Positions 24,870-34,093 of a DNA stretch of 64,000 bases are shown here, one piece after another. The number at the start of each line of letters is the position of its first letter. Positions within the stretch are counted from its first letter, which is position 1. Source of the DNA: Actinospineispora eucalypti (GTDB lineage Bacteria > Actinomycetota > Actinomycetes > Mycobacteriales > Pseudonocardiaceae); NCBI GenBank assembly GCA_014208095.1, contig JACHMT010000001.1, positions 2,108,001-2,172,000 of the forward strand, read 5' to 3'. A program made the position numbers and the translations under genes. The notes under the pieces were generated by a model. It ran no database searches. It had not been told where the DNA came from and saw nothing but the letters and a program-made list of their open reading frames with translations.

Positions 24870-25424
24870 TTGTGTTGGGTGGTCAGATTGGTTGAGATAC
24901 TCGCCCTCGGATTCTTCCTCAGTCTGGACAACTTCAGGTCCTCGATCGCGATCGGCACGATTCCATTCGGCTTCCGGCGAGCCGTTCAGGTCGCTCTCGT
25001 GTTCGGCATCTGGGATGGCCTAGCGCCGCTGGTAGGGGGCGTGCTCGGCCACTACCTCGGCGAGGTTATCGAGCCGGTCGCCGACTACGTGGGTCCCGCG
25101 TTGCTCGGCGCATATGGGCTATACCTTCTGTTCGGGGCATTCAGAAAGCCCGAACCCGAGGAAATCGATCAGCCCTGGGTGACACTTTTCGGTATGCCGC
25201 TCTCCCTGAGCATGGACAATCTGGTCGCCGGCGCCGGGCTCGGAATATTTGGGATCTCTCCATTCATCCCCGCCGCCGTGTTCGGAGTCATGACCGCGAT
25301 CATGTCGCTGGCCGGACTGTGCGTCGGACGGTTCGTCGGGCGTCTGATTCCCGTGCGCGCAGACCTGGTGAGCGGAATTTCACTCGTCACCGCGGCGATC
25401 GTGCTACCGATCGCATTCTCCTGA
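24870..25424 (+). CDS. MntP-like small multi-spanning membrane protein
   Basis: About 184 residues with six hydrophobic segments in two related halves. Each half has a polar membrane motif: SLDNFRSSIAIG in the first and LSMDNLVAGAGLG in the second, the paired DN signatures of the MntP/LysE-superfamily manganese exporters. Ion specificity is not certain. The listed start is TTG 24870; TTG 24888 (VEILALGFF) matches family N-termini better and would give 178 residues. It is monocistronic, next to the integrase fragment. Confidence 0.8.
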   Translation: MCWVVRLVEILALGFFLSLDNFRSSIAIGTIPFGFRRAVQVALVFGIWDGLAPLVGGVLGHYLGEVIEPVADYVGPALLGAYGLYLLFGAFRKPEPEEIDQPWVTLFGMPLSLSMDNLVAGAGLGIFGISPFIPAAVFGVMTAIMSLAGLCVGRFVGRLIPVRADLVSGISLVTAAIVLPIAFS

Positions 25425-25571
25425 ACCGGGTACCCGCGCCAGGGAATGGGTTTGGTGCCGTCCTGGGCGAAGGATCTCAAGATCGGTAACCGGTTGATCA
25501 ACGCCCGGACCGCCGATATGTCCACCGGCGCCAAAGACCAGAATTCGTTCCAGTGGAGCCTTCTCGACCAT
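25423..25571 (-). pseudogene. N-terminal scrap of a NAD(P)-binding (NmrA-like) protein
   Basis: The minus-strand text MVEKAPLERILVFGAGGHIG has the first strand and GxGGxIG loop of a Rossmann NAD(P)-binding protein of the NmrA/epimerase type, but the frame ends after about 50 residues with no fold behind it. It lies in the 341-bp interval 25425-25765, where nothing else is seen. It may instead be a chance match. Confidence 0.35.
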
Positions 25572-25765
25572 TCTCGCTCCTAGTGCCCCGTCGCCGATAT
25601 GTCGGGTCAGCATGCGCGTCGGAAAGCGAGCGAGCTAGGACATCGGCGGAGTAACCGGCACTCCGCGGCGGAGTACGCGCGACTTCGCCCGGGCGACCGC
25701 GGTACCCCGGGTCGGGTGGAGAACTGCCGGATCGGGGTGCTCCGCGCCTATGTCATCGACCGTGT

Positions 25766-27097
25766 TCAGTGCTGACCGGCGGAGCTGGCTCGGCGGCGGG
25801 TGCGAGTGGTGGTGATGAGCGGGAGGATGGCGAGGGCGATGAGTCCGCCGGCGATGGTGAGGGTGGGGTAGCTGGTGGTGGCGACGACGGCGCCGGAGGC
25901 GATGCCGCCGCCCGCTCCGGCGACGGCGATCCCGACGTCGACGGCTCCCTGGGTGGTGGCTCGGCGTTCGAGGGGGACCGTGTCGGTGATGATGGCGGTG
26001 CCGCTGAGCAGTCCGAAGTTCCAGCCGATGCCGAGCAGGGCGAGCGCGACCGCGAGCAGGGCGACCGAGTTGTCGGGTGCTGCGGCGGCCAGGGTACCGG
26101 CGGCGAGCAGGGTGATCGCGGACAGCGCGGCGACGAAGAGGCGGCCGTAGCGGTCGACCAGCCATCCGCTGAGCGGTGAGGGCAGGTACATGGCCGCGAC
26201 GTGCACGGCGATGACCGCGCCGGCGGCGCCGACGCCGTGGCCGTGGGCGGTCATGTGTACCGGGGTCATGGTCATGATGGCGATCATCACCAGTTGGGTG
26301 AGGACCATGATCGAGGCGCCGAGAACGATTCCGCCGCCCTGAGGGTGGGCCGGTGTACCCGGCTCGCCGGTGGCGCGGGGTGCGGAGGGGGCGATGCGGG
26401 GTGCGCTGGCGGCTCGTTCGCGGGCGAGTCGCAGCGGGTCGGGGTGTAGCAGGGCGGCGAGCACGAGCGCGGCCAGCAGGTAGGCGGCGCCGGAGAGCAG
26501 GAACGGCCCGGCCAGTGGCGGGATGCCCCAGGTGGCGGCGAGGTGTCCCATCGGGGAGACCAGGTTCGGGCCGAGTACCCCGCCGAGGGTGGTTGCCACG
26601 AGCACGGTGCTGACGGCGCGGCCGCGGCGGGCCGGGGAGGCCAGGTCGGCGCCGGCGTAGCGGGCCTGCAGGTTGGTCGCGGTTCCGGCGCCGTAGACGA
26701 GCAGCGCGGCGAACAGCAGCGGAATGTTGTCCAGGACCGCGGCGAGCACGACGCCGGCACTGCCCAGCGCGCCGGCGGTGTAGCCGGTGGTGAGTCCGGC
26801 GCGACGACCGAGCCGCTGGGAGAGCCGCCCGACACCGGCGGCCGCGGCGGCCGAACCGATGGTGAACAACGCGGTGGGCAGCCCGGCCAGGCTGGTCGTG
26901 TCGAGCATGTCCCGCGCGAGCAGGGCACCGACGGTGATCCCCGCCGCGAGCCCGGCGCCGCTGAGGATCTGGGCCAGGACCAGAGCGCGGATGATGCGTT
27001 TCTGCTCGGGTGGCTCGGCCTCGGCGGCGAGAGTTGGGTTGTCGACCCGATCCTTGTCCACCGTCAATGCCGCGACCTGCCATTCCGAGCAAGGCAT
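25766..27097 (-). CDS. MFS transporter (drug:H+ antiporter-like)
   Basis: A 443-residue protein with about 12 membrane segments. Two halves are visible; the loop after helix 2 reads GRLSQRLGRRAGLT (motif A-like) and the equivalent in the second half is SGWLVDRYGRLFVA. The central loop is Arg/Pro-rich. A soluble tail of about 35 residues precedes helix 1. ATG 27097 is preceded by an AGGA site. It is divergent from a LysR gene across 84 bases holding a 10-bp inverted repeat, so it is the likely target of that regulator. The substrate is unknown. Confidence 0.88.
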   Translation of the reverse strand: MPCSEWQVAALTVDKDRVDNPTLAAEAEPPEQKRIIRALVLAQILSGAGLAAGITVGALLARDMLDTTSLAGLPTALFTIGSAAAAAGVGRLSQRLGRRAGLTTGYTAGALGSAGVVLAAVLDNIPLLFAALLVYGAGTATNLQARYAGADLASPARRGRAVSTVLVATTLGGVLGPNLVSPMGHLAATWGIPPLAGPFLLSGAAYLLAALVLAALLHPDPLRLARERAASAPRIAPSAPRATGEPGTPAHPQGGGIVLGASIMVLTQLVMIAIMTMTPVHMTAHGHGVGAAGAVIAVHVAAMYLPSPLSGWLVDRYGRLFVAALSAITLLAAGTLAAAAPDNSVALLAVALALLGIGWNFGLLSGTAIITDTVPLERRATTQGAVDVGIAVAGAGGGIASGAVVATTSYPTLTIAGGLIALAILPLITTTRTRRRASSAGQH

Positions 27098-27116
27098 GCA
27101 GTTCCTGAGCGGACCT

Positions 27117-27176
27117 GACGTTATCGGGCGGTTCGCCCTGCCGGTAGGCGCTCATCCCGAATGCCGCGATAACGTC
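27117..27176. promoter_or_regulatory. LysR-type operator pair between divergent genes
   Basis: GACGTTATCG (27117-27126) and CGATAACGTC (27167-27176) are perfect 10-bp inverted repeats, centres 50 bases apart, in the MFS/lysR intergenic region. The spacing, close to five helical turns, would suit a tetrameric regulator that bends or loops the DNA. Confidence 0.65.
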
Positions 27177-27181
27177 TCTGT

Positions 27182-28054
27182 ATGGCTGAGCGGTTGAGCG
27201 CGGAGACGCTGCGCTACGCGCGGGCGGTGGCGCGCACGGGCTCGTTCAGCGCGGCCGCCCGCGAGCAGGGGGTGTCGCAACCGGCGCTGTCCAACGGGAT
27301 CGCCAAGCTGGAGGAGCGGCTCGGTGAGCGATTGTTCGACAGGTCGCCGCGAGGGGTGACCCCGACGGTGTTCGGCGGAAAGATCCTGCCGCTCATCGAG
27401 CGGGCGATCGACGGGCTGGACGCCGTGGCCAACGAGGCCCACCGGCTGCGGGAGTCCGGCGAGCGGCGGATCCGGATGGGCGTCTCCCCGCTGATCAACG
27501 CCCAGCTGGTGGCGAGGGCGTTCAGCGCGGTACGCGACCTGTCCACACCCCGTGAGCTGGTCCTGCGTGAGGCGGACATGGCCGACCTCCAGTCCGGTCT
27601 TCTCGCTGGCGAGTTGGACGTGATCCTCGTTCCTTCGGTCGGGCCGTTGCGCGGGCTGGAGCATCGGATCATCGACTCGGAACCGATCGTCGTCGTCGGT
27701 TCCGGGGACCGGACGCCCGTCGAGCTGGACCAGACCGTCGACAACGAGTTCATCCTGGTGCCCGACTCGTGCGGTCTGGCCCGGTTCACCGCGCAGCTGT
27801 TCGACTCCCACGCGCTGCGGCTGCGTGCCTACGCCGGCGAGGCCGCGAGCTACCAGGTGCTCGAGCAGTGGGCCAACCTCGGTCTGGGCGCGGCCATGCT
27901 GCCCCGATCCAAGCTGACCTCACCCGACGCCCGGCACCGGGCACTGCTCGACGGGGGGCAGCAGGTGGAGATCTTCTACGAGGCCGCCTGGCACCCACAC
28001 TCACCGCTGGCCACCGCGCTCAGCGATCTCGTAGACACCCTCGTCGAGACATAA
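27182..28054 (+). CDS. LysR-family transcriptional regulator
   Basis: A 290-residue LysR regulator. The winged helix (residues 5-65) contains RAVARTGSFSAAAREQGVSQPALS and RLGERLFDRSPRGVTPT. The rest is the two-lobed effector domain, with RRIRMGVSPLINAQL beginning lobe one. It is divergent from the MFS gene and upstream of a dehydrogenase/oxidase/DinB set in the same direction, so it could control either side. Confidence 0.93.
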   Translation: MAERLSAETLRYARAVARTGSFSAAAREQGVSQPALSNGIAKLEERLGERLFDRSPRGVTPTVFGGKILPLIERAIDGLDAVANEAHRLRESGERRIRMGVSPLINAQLVARAFSAVRDLSTPRELVLREADMADLQSGLLAGELDVILVPSVGPLRGLEHRIIDSEPIVVVGSGDRTPVELDQTVDNEFILVPDSCGLARFTAQLFDSHALRLRAYAGEAASYQVLEQWANLGLGAAMLPRSKLTSPDARHRALLDGGQQVEIFYEAAWHPHSPLATALSDLVDTLVET

Positions 28055-28174
28055 CCGTTCGCTATGTCGGCATTCGCCGTGGACCCCTACTGGCGCCCCG
28101 GAAATTCGCATAGGTTCGCGCGGCGGACATCAAGGGCGCGCGGCCGCGCCGGATCGTATGCAGGGGTGATTGCT

Positions 28175-29206
28175 GTGCGGGAGCGGACGCGCGACGCGCA
28201 CCGGGCGGCGCAGGTGACCGAGGTGGGGGAGCCCGTTCGGGTCCTCCCCACGGTGGCGGTGGCTCCCGGCCCGCACGAGGTCCGGATCGACGTGGCGGCG
28301 GCCGGCATCTGCGGCGCCGACATCGGCAGCGTCCGGAACCCGCGCCCGGACTCGGGGTTTCCGATCACCCCGGGCCACGAGGTCGCCGGGGTCATCGCGG
28401 AACGGGGCTCGGACGTCACCGGGTTTGACATCGGTGAGCGGGTGGCCGTCGGCTGGTTCGGCGGCAGCTGCGGGTACTGCACGGCCTGCCGCACCGGTGA
28501 CGTCGTGCACTGCCCGCGGCGGAGGGTTCCCGGACTGTCCTACCCGGGCGGCTGGTCGACCACCGTCACCGTCCCGGCGATCGCGCTGGCCCGGATCCCG
28601 GACCAGTTGTCGATGGCCGAGGCGGCGCCGTTCGGCTGCGCCGGAGTGACCACCTTCAACGCCGTACGCAACGCCGGTGTCCGACCCGGTGGCCGGGTCG
28701 CGGTCGTCGGCATCGGCGGGCTCGGCCACCTGGCCGTGCAGTTCGCGTCGGCAATGGGCTACGAGACGATCGCGATCGGGCGCGGGCCGGACAAGGCCGC
28801 GTTGGCCTGGGAACTGGGTGCCGACCACTACATCGCCGCCCGCGCCGAGGCTCCCGGTGCCGCGTTGAACGCCCTGGGGGGCGCGGAACTGGTGATCTCC
28901 ACCGCGACCGGGACCGACCTGCTCGGTGAGCTCCTCGACGGCCTTGCCCCACATGGACAGCTCACCGTGATCGGGCTGGACGGCAAGCCGTTGGAGTTGC
29001 GCCTGGACAAGCTGGTCATGCACGCCCGATCGATCAACGGGCACCTCACCGGCAGCCCCAGCGACACCGAGCAGGCCATGCGGTTCGCCGTCACGACAGG
29101 TGTCCGCGCCCGGGTGCAGACCGTCCCGCTCGATGCCGCGGCCGAAGCGCTGGCCGAGCAGCAGGCCGGACGAGCCCGCTTCCGCATGGTGCTGACCACC
29201 CGTTGA
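28175..29206 (+). CDS. Zinc-dependent alcohol dehydrogenase-like (MDR) enzyme
   Basis: About 343 residues. The catalytic-zinc region shows GICGADIGSV and PGHEVAGVIAERG, and the structural-zinc loop has CGYCTACRTGDVVHC. The Rossmann motif GIGGLGHLAVQFA follows near residue 180. This is the alcohol/aldehyde reductase branch of the medium-chain family. The frame is open back to 28064; GTG 28175 stands eight bases after an AGGGG site and is chosen, with GTG 28166 as alternative. It is followed at ten bases by the flavin oxidase gene. The pair probably oxidises an alcohol/amine compound in sequence; this is inference. Confidence 0.88.
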   Translation: MRERTRDAHRAAQVTEVGEPVRVLPTVAVAPGPHEVRIDVAAAGICGADIGSVRNPRPDSGFPITPGHEVAGVIAERGSDVTGFDIGERVAVGWFGGSCGYCTACRTGDVVHCPRRRVPGLSYPGGWSTTVTVPAIALARIPDQLSMAEAAPFGCAGVTTFNAVRNAGVRPGGRVAVVGIGGLGHLAVQFASAMGYETIAIGRGPDKAALAWELGADHYIAARAEAPGAALNALGGAELVISTATGTDLLGELLDGLAPHGQLTVIGLDGKPLELRLDKLVMHARSINGHLTGSPSDTEQAMRFAVTTGVRARVQTVPLDAAAEALAEQQAGRARFRMVLTTR

Positions 29207-29215
29207 GAGGTCGCG

Positions 29216-30310
29216 ATGAGCACTGTTGACCACGAGGTCATCGTCGTGGGAGCCGGCGCGGCCGGCCTGCGCGCCGCCACGAGCCTGCGCGCCGCCGGAT
29301 GCGACGTGGTCTGCCTCGAAGCACGTGACCGGGTCGGCGGGCGGCTGCTCAGCGTGCCGACCACTGCCGGTGTGCTCGACCTCGGTGCCACCTGGTTCTG
29401 GGCCGGCGAGCAACGGGTGACACGGCTGGCGCGCGAGAGCGGGGCGGCGCCGTTCCGGCAGCATCTCGCCGGTGACACGATATTCCAGGACGGCGGCGGC
29501 GTGCGGCGGCTCGGCGGCAACCTCGTCGACGGCCCGGCACAGCGGTTCGGGCGCGGCGCGGCCCGCATCGCCACCGCGATGGCCCACACCCTGCCCCCGG
29601 ACACCGTGCGGCTGGGCTGCCCGGTCCGCTCCGTGCGGTCGGCAGACCCGCACAGCCTCGCTGTGGACACCGACGACGCGCTCCTGCGGGCACGTCATGT
29701 CGTCATCGCGGTGCCACCGGCGCTCGCGGTGGCACGCATCGACTTCGCCGGCCAGCTCCCGGACCCGCTGGTCGGCCTCGCCCGGGCCACCCCGGTGTGG
29801 ATGGGCGCGATCACCAAGGTCGTCGCCGTCTACGAGCGGCCGTTCTGGCGAGATGCCGGGCTCGCCGGGGCGGGCCTGAGCCGGCTGGGGCCACTCCAGG
29901 AGATCCACGACATGTGCGGACCCGGTGACAGCCCGGCCGCGCTGTTCGGCTTCGCCCCACCCCTATCCGCCGACATCGACCTCGAGGCGGCCGTGATCGG
30001 TCAACTGAACTCCATGTTCGGCGAACACGCCGCCCGCCCGGTACGGCTGATCGCCCAGGACTGGCGGCGGGAGGCATGGACCTCGCCACCCGGGGTCGAG
30101 GCGCTGGTCGACTACCACCTGTTCGGACATCCCGTCTTCCACGAACCGGAGCTCGGCGGCCGTCTGCACTGGGCCTGCACCGAGACCGCCGCCGGCTTCG
30201 GCGGGCACATCGAAGGTGCACTCGCCTCCGGCGACGCCGCCGCCGCGGCGATCCTCGCCGCCGAAGCACGCACGCCCCACACCACTCGACCCACCCAGGT
30301 GATCACATGA
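29216..30310 (+). CDS. FAD-dependent amine-oxidase-like oxidoreductase
   Basis: A 364-residue flavoprotein of the monoamine-oxidase fold. It starts with VIVVGAGAAGLRAATSL and the EARDRVGGR motif that binds the FAD ribose, continues with LDLGATWFW, and ends with HWACTETAAGFGGHIEGALASG, the C-terminal FAD motif. The protein is about 80 residues shorter than typical monoamine oxidases, mainly in the substrate domain. Its stop overlaps the ATG of the DinB gene. The natural substrate is unknown. Confidence 0.85.
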   Translation: MSTVDHEVIVVGAGAAGLRAATSLRAAGCDVVCLEARDRVGGRLLSVPTTAGVLDLGATWFWAGEQRVTRLARESGAAPFRQHLAGDTIFQDGGGVRRLGGNLVDGPAQRFGRGAARIATAMAHTLPPDTVRLGCPVRSVRSADPHSLAVDTDDALLRARHVVIAVPPALAVARIDFAGQLPDPLVGLARATPVWMGAITKVVAVYERPFWRDAGLAGAGLSRLGPLQEIHDMCGPGDSPAALFGFAPPLSADIDLEAAVIGQLNSMFGEHAARPVRLIAQDWRREAWTSPPGVEALVDYHLFGHPVFHEPELGGRLHWACTETAAGFGGHIEGALASGDAAAAAILAAEARTPHTTRPTQVIT

Positions 30311-30840
30311 ACGAAGTCCGGCAGCTGTTACGCGAGTACGACCGCGCACGGGCCTACACCGACCAGCTGTGGCGCGACCTGAGCCCCGACGAACTGACCT
30401 GGCGCCCGCACCAGGAGTCCAGCGCGATCGGTTGGCATCTCGGTCACCAGGCCCACGTCGCCCATTTCATGATCCGCAACCTGACCGCCGCCGAACCCAG
30501 CCCGGACCCCGAGCTGGACGGGCTGATGGACTCCGCCCAGCCGGAGAAGTTCCGCGGCGCGCTACCCACCGCCACGCGCCTCACCGAGTTCCGCGACGTC
30601 GTCGCCCAGCGCGTGCATGCCCGCATCGGCGACATCGCCGGCGGCCGGGTGGGCGCCCCGCACCAGCTGGCGATCGTCGCCAAGCACCTGCTCACCGCGG
30701 TGATCAACCACGAGTACCAGCACGACCAGTGGATCGGCGAGGTCCGTAGCCGCGACCTCGGCCACGACCTGCCACCGGACCCCGAAGCCGACGGACTGAC
30801 CCGCGTCGACGGGTACCTCGTCTTCAGCGGTCTCCACTGA
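30307..30840 (+). CDS. DinB-superfamily protein
   Basis: A 177-residue four-helix-bundle protein of the DinB/YfiT type. The likely metal ligands are in GWHLGHQAHVAHF (residues about 41-53) and NHEYQHDQW (about 137-145), the standard three-histidine layout. Members act as thiol-dependent transferases or detoxification enzymes with mycothiol or bacillithiol. The ATG at 30307 overlaps the oxidase stop by four bases (ATGA), which fixes this start against a longer open frame upstream. Confidence 0.9.
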   Translation: MNEVRQLLREYDRARAYTDQLWRDLSPDELTWRPHQESSAIGWHLGHQAHVAHFMIRNLTAAEPSPDPELDGLMDSAQPEKFRGALPTATRLTEFRDVVAQRVHARIGDIAGGRVGAPHQLAIVAKHLLTAVINHEYQHDQWIGEVRSRDLGHDLPPDPEADGLTRVDGYLVFSGLH

Positions 30841-30854
30841 CCGCGGCTGCGCGG

Positions 30855-32648
30855 TCAGCCGCCTCGGTGGGGGAGGAACTCCTGCAGCTTGGTCTTGATC
30901 CCGGAGGCCATCACCTGCCAGCGGTCCTCGTCGCCGGCCAGCAGCGAGCGGGCCGTGGCGGTCATCTGGTCACGGCTGGCGTGCGGCGGGATCGGCGGCA
31001 CGTTCGGGTCGCAGTGCACGTCCAGCACCGTCGGCCGGTCCGCGGCCAGCGCCTGCTCCCACGCCGGCCCGATCTGGTCGGGCTTGTCCACGGTGAGCGC
31101 GCGCAAACCGAGGCTGGCCGCGAACCCCGCGTAGTCCACGTCCGGCAGCGACTGCGACTCGGTGAACTTGGGTGCGCCCGACATCGCGCGCATCTCCCAG
31201 GTCACCTGGTTGAGGTCGTTGTTGTGCAGCACCGCGACCACCAGCCGAGGATCGGTCCACTGTGGCCAGTACCGCTTGATGGTGATCAGCTCGCTCAGGC
31301 CGTTCATCTGCATCGCGCCGTCGCCGGCGAACACGATCACCGGCCGGTCCGGGTGGCCGAACTTCGCGCCGATGCCATACGGCACGCCGGGCCCCATGGT
31401 GGCCAACGTGCCCGACAGCGACCCGCGCATACCGTTGCGCATCCGCAGGTGGCGGGCGTACCAGTTGGCCGCCGAGCCGGAGTCGGCCGTGACGATCGCG
31501 TTCTCGGGCAGCCGGTCGGAGCACTCGGAGAACAGCCGCATCGGGTTCACCGGGTCCGCGTCCAGCTCGGCCTGCTTCGCCATCGTCTCCCACCAGCGGG
31601 ACACATCCGACTCGATGCCCTCGCGCCAGCGGCGCTCGGTCTTGCGTTCCAACAGCGGGATCAGCGCCCGCAGCGTCGCGGCGGCATCCCCGACCAGGTT
31701 CACCTCGTTCGGGTACCGCATCCCGATCAGCGCCGGGTCGATGTCGATCTGTACGCCCCTGGCCTGGTCCAGCTTCGGCATGAACTGGGTGTAGGGAAAG
31801 CTGGAGCCGACGGTGAGCAGCGTGTCGCAGCCCTTCATCATCTCGTAGCTGGGCCGGGTGCCCAACAAGCCGATGGCGCCGGTGACGAACGGCAGCTCGT
31901 CGGACAGCACGTCCTTGCCCAGGAGCGCCTTTGCCACGCCGGCGCCGAGTAGGTCCGCGACCTGCTCCACCTCCGCCGCCGCGCCGCGTGCGCCCTGCCC
32001 GACCAGCATCGCCACCTTCCGCCCGGCGTTGAGCACCTCGGCGGCGGCGCGCACGCCGTCCGCGTCGGGGGCGAGCTGGGGCCAGGTGAGGCCCAGGCTG
32101 GAGGGCACCTGCTTGAACTCGTGCTTCGGCGCCGCGTACTCGAGGTCCTGCACCTCCGAGGGAATGATCATCGCGGTCACCGTGCGCCGGCCTTCGGCGG
32201 TGCGCATCGCCCGGTCCAGCACGTTCGGCAGTTGTTCGGGCACCGTGACCATCTGCACGTAGTCCGAGGCGACGTCCTTGAACAGACTCAGCAGGTCCAC
32301 CTCCTGCTGATACGAGCCGCCCATCGCCGACCGGGCGGTCTGGCCCACGATCGCCACCACCGGCACGTGATCGAGCTTCGCGTCGTACAACCCGTTCAAC
32401 AGGTGAATCGCCCCTGGACCGGAAGTCGCGGCGCACACGCCCACCCGCCCGGTGAACTTCGCATATCCAACGGCCTCGAACGCGGCCATCTCCTCATGTC
32501 GCGCCTGCACGAACTCCGGTTGGTTCTCCGCCCGCCCCCACGCGGCGAGCAGGCCGTTGATGCCGTCCCCGGCGTAGCCGAACACGGTCCGCACACCCCA
32601 CTCCCGCAACCGGGACAACACGAAATCGCCCACCGTCTGTGCCGCCAT
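30855..32648 (-). CDS. Thiamine-diphosphate enzyme, pyruvate oxidase/acetolactate-synthase-like
   Basis: A 597-residue three-domain ThDP enzyme. The N-terminal domain has VRTVFGYAGDGINGLLAAWG and the catalytic-base region RHEEMAAFEAVGYAKFTG. The C-terminal ThDP motif FAGDGAMQMNGLSELITIKR ... HNNDLNQ lies near residue 470. The annotation PoxB-like or thiamine-requiring dehydrogenase fits; true acetolactate synthase is less likely as no small subunit is present. The frame continues far upstream, but ATG 32648 follows GGAGGAG. It is divergent from a MarR gene that probably regulates it. Confidence 0.9.
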   Translation of the reverse strand: MAAQTVGDFVLSRLREWGVRTVFGYAGDGINGLLAAWGRAENQPEFVQARHEEMAAFEAVGYAKFTGRVGVCAATSGPGAIHLLNGLYDAKLDHVPVVAIVGQTARSAMGGSYQQEVDLLSLFKDVASDYVQMVTVPEQLPNVLDRAMRTAEGRRTVTAMIIPSEVQDLEYAAPKHEFKQVPSSLGLTWPQLAPDADGVRAAAEVLNAGRKVAMLVGQGARGAAAEVEQVADLLGAGVAKALLGKDVLSDELPFVTGAIGLLGTRPSYEMMKGCDTLLTVGSSFPYTQFMPKLDQARGVQIDIDPALIGMRYPNEVNLVGDAAATLRALIPLLERKTERRWREGIESDVSRWWETMAKQAELDADPVNPMRLFSECSDRLPENAIVTADSGSAANWYARHLRMRNGMRGSLSGTLATMGPGVPYGIGAKFGHPDRPVIVFAGDGAMQMNGLSELITIKRYWPQWTDPRLVVAVLHNNDLNQVTWEMRAMSGAPKFTESQSLPDVDYAGFAASLGLRALTVDKPDQIGPAWEQALAADRPTVLDVHCDPNVPPIPPHASRDQMTATARSLLAGDEDRWQVMASGIKTKLQEFLPHRGG

Positions 32649-32710
32649 CGCTCCTCCAAGCTCTCGCCTCGGCCATACTCGCGCGACCCGGGTATCACCC
32701 GATCCACATA

Positions 32711-32751
32711 TTCCGCGAACCGCATTTCGTGCATCACGCATGTTCTGCGAA
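32711..32751. promoter_or_regulatory. Direct repeats in the ThDP-enzyme/MarR intergenic region
   Basis: TTCCGCGAA (32711-32719) and TTCTGCGAA (32743-32751) are near-identical direct repeats 32 bases apart, about three helical turns, between the divergent genes. They are candidate MarR sites. Confidence 0.4.
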
Positions 32752-32777
32752 ACGGTGAAGCCCGTTAGCGTTGATGG

Positions 32778-33296
32778 GTGCCCACTTTGACTGCGGCCAC
32801 ACCTGAGAACAGCCACGAGCCGTCGACGCCGGACCCGGACGACTACGCGCGCCAGCTCGAAGCCGCCACGCGCGCGCTGCTCGAGGTGAACGAGGCCGTC
32901 CTGCAGGAGATGGACAGAACCGTGGGCATCGCGTCGATCCGGGCACTGCAGGCCCTGGAACGCCGAGGACCGCTCCTGGTCACCGAACTCGGCAACGAAC
33001 TCGACATGCTCGCCTCCACCGCCAGCCGCCTGTCCGACCGGCTCGCCGACGCACAACTGATCACTCGCCGCGTGGCGCCCAAGAACCGGCGCGCCACCCA
33101 GCTGGAACTCTCCGCCCGGGGCCGCACTGTCCTCGCGGAACTCGCCGAGGCCCGCACCGCCGCGCTGCACACGGTCACCCGGCACCTGAGCAACGACGAA
33201 CAAGCAGCCCTGCTCACCGGAGCCCGTGCCTTCACCCAGGCGCGCAACCAGCAAGTCGACCAGCCGTCCGGCCCGAACCCCGACCAGAGACCGTGA
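32778..33296 (+). CDS. MarR-family transcriptional regulator
   Basis: A 172-residue MarR protein. The winged helix spans about residues 55-125: TVGIASIRALQALERRG, then ELDMLASTASRLSDRLADA as the recognition helix, and the wing RRVAPKNRRATQLELSARGR. The N-terminal 30 residues are Pro/Asp-rich and disordered. The GTG start lies 130 bases from the divergent ThDP-enzyme gene. Confidence 0.88.
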   Translation: MPTLTAATPENSHEPSTPDPDDYARQLEAATRALLEVNEAVLQEMDRTVGIASIRALQALERRGPLLVTELGNELDMLASTASRLSDRLADAQLITRRVAPKNRRATQLELSARGRTVLAELAEARTAALHTVTRHLSNDEQAALLTGARAFTQARNQQVDQPSGPNPDQRP

Positions 33297-33444
33297 CCGA
33301 CAGCTGGTGGTTTCCGGCACGAAGCGCGGGGTGACAGCCCGATCATGGTTCGCCCCGCGTCGAGCCGGATCGGCGGGTTGCTCGCCACGCTGTGCCACTA
33401 CCGATCACATGGTTCGCCGCCGGACCAAGGGGTAGCGGCAAGGG

Positions 33445-34071
33445 ATGGCGACCAAAGCTGAGTCGAAGACCGACCCCGATCCGGCCACCATCTCGGATCT
33501 GGACGGGTTGCGCGCGGCGTCGGCCGGTTGCACCCGTTGCGAGCTGTACCGGCCGGCCACCCAGACGGTGTTCGGGGAAGGGCCGGCGCACCCTTCCCTG
33601 GTGCTGGTGGGTGAGCAGCCCGGGGATCGGGAAGACCTTGCCGGGGAACCGTTCGTGGGTCCGGCCGGGCGGCTGCTCGACAAGGCGTTGGCCGAGGCGA
33701 AGATCCCTCGCGAGCGGGCTTACCTGACCAATGTGGTAAAGCACTTCAAGTTCGAGCAGCGTGGGAAGCGACGCATCCACCAGCGGCCCACCGTGGGCGA
33801 GATCCGTGCCTGCCGGCCGTGGTTCGACGCCGAGTTGCGCATCCTGCGACCGACCTTGTTGGTGACCCTCGGCGCCACGGCCGCGAAGGCGTTGCTGGGT
33901 TCCTCTTTCCGGGTGACCGCGCACCGGGGTGAGGTGCTGGACCGGCGGGCCGGGCCGCCGCTGTTGCCCACCGTGCACCCGTCCGCTGTGTTGCGCGCCC
34001 CGGACGACCGGCGCGCGGCCGAGTTCGATGCGCTGGTCGCGGATCTGAAGGTGGCCGCCGCCCGGTTGTGA
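33445..34071 (+). CDS. udgX: UdgX-type uracil-DNA-binding glycosylase
   Basis: A 208-residue family-4-like uracil-DNA glycosylase. Motif 1 is GEQPGDREDLAGEPFVGPAGR (residues 56-76 region), and motif 2 is PLLPTVHPSAVLR. The diagnostic UdgX R-loop RGKRRIH places H112 where the covalent uracil-DNA adduct is formed in characterised members. C29, C32 and C123, with H100, are candidate ligands for the iron-sulfur cluster. It faces a convergent Ku gene 22 bases downstream; both products deal with DNA damage. Confidence 0.93.
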   Translation: MATKAESKTDPDPATISDLDGLRAASAGCTRCELYRPATQTVFGEGPAHPSLVLVGEQPGDREDLAGEPFVGPAGRLLDKALAEAKIPRERAYLTNVVKHFKFEQRGKRRIHQRPTVGEIRACRPWFDAELRILRPTLLVTLGATAAKALLGSSFRVTAHRGEVLDRRAGPPLLPTVHPSAVLRAPDDRRAAEFDALVADLKVAAARL

Positions 34072-34093
34072 ACCGGTGGTGGTTCGGGCCGGG

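Noticed and set aside
30855..33398. An 847-codon fusion upstream of the ThDP enzyme
   Set aside because: The extra 250 codons are antisense to the MarR gene; a strong ribosome site marks the start at 32648.
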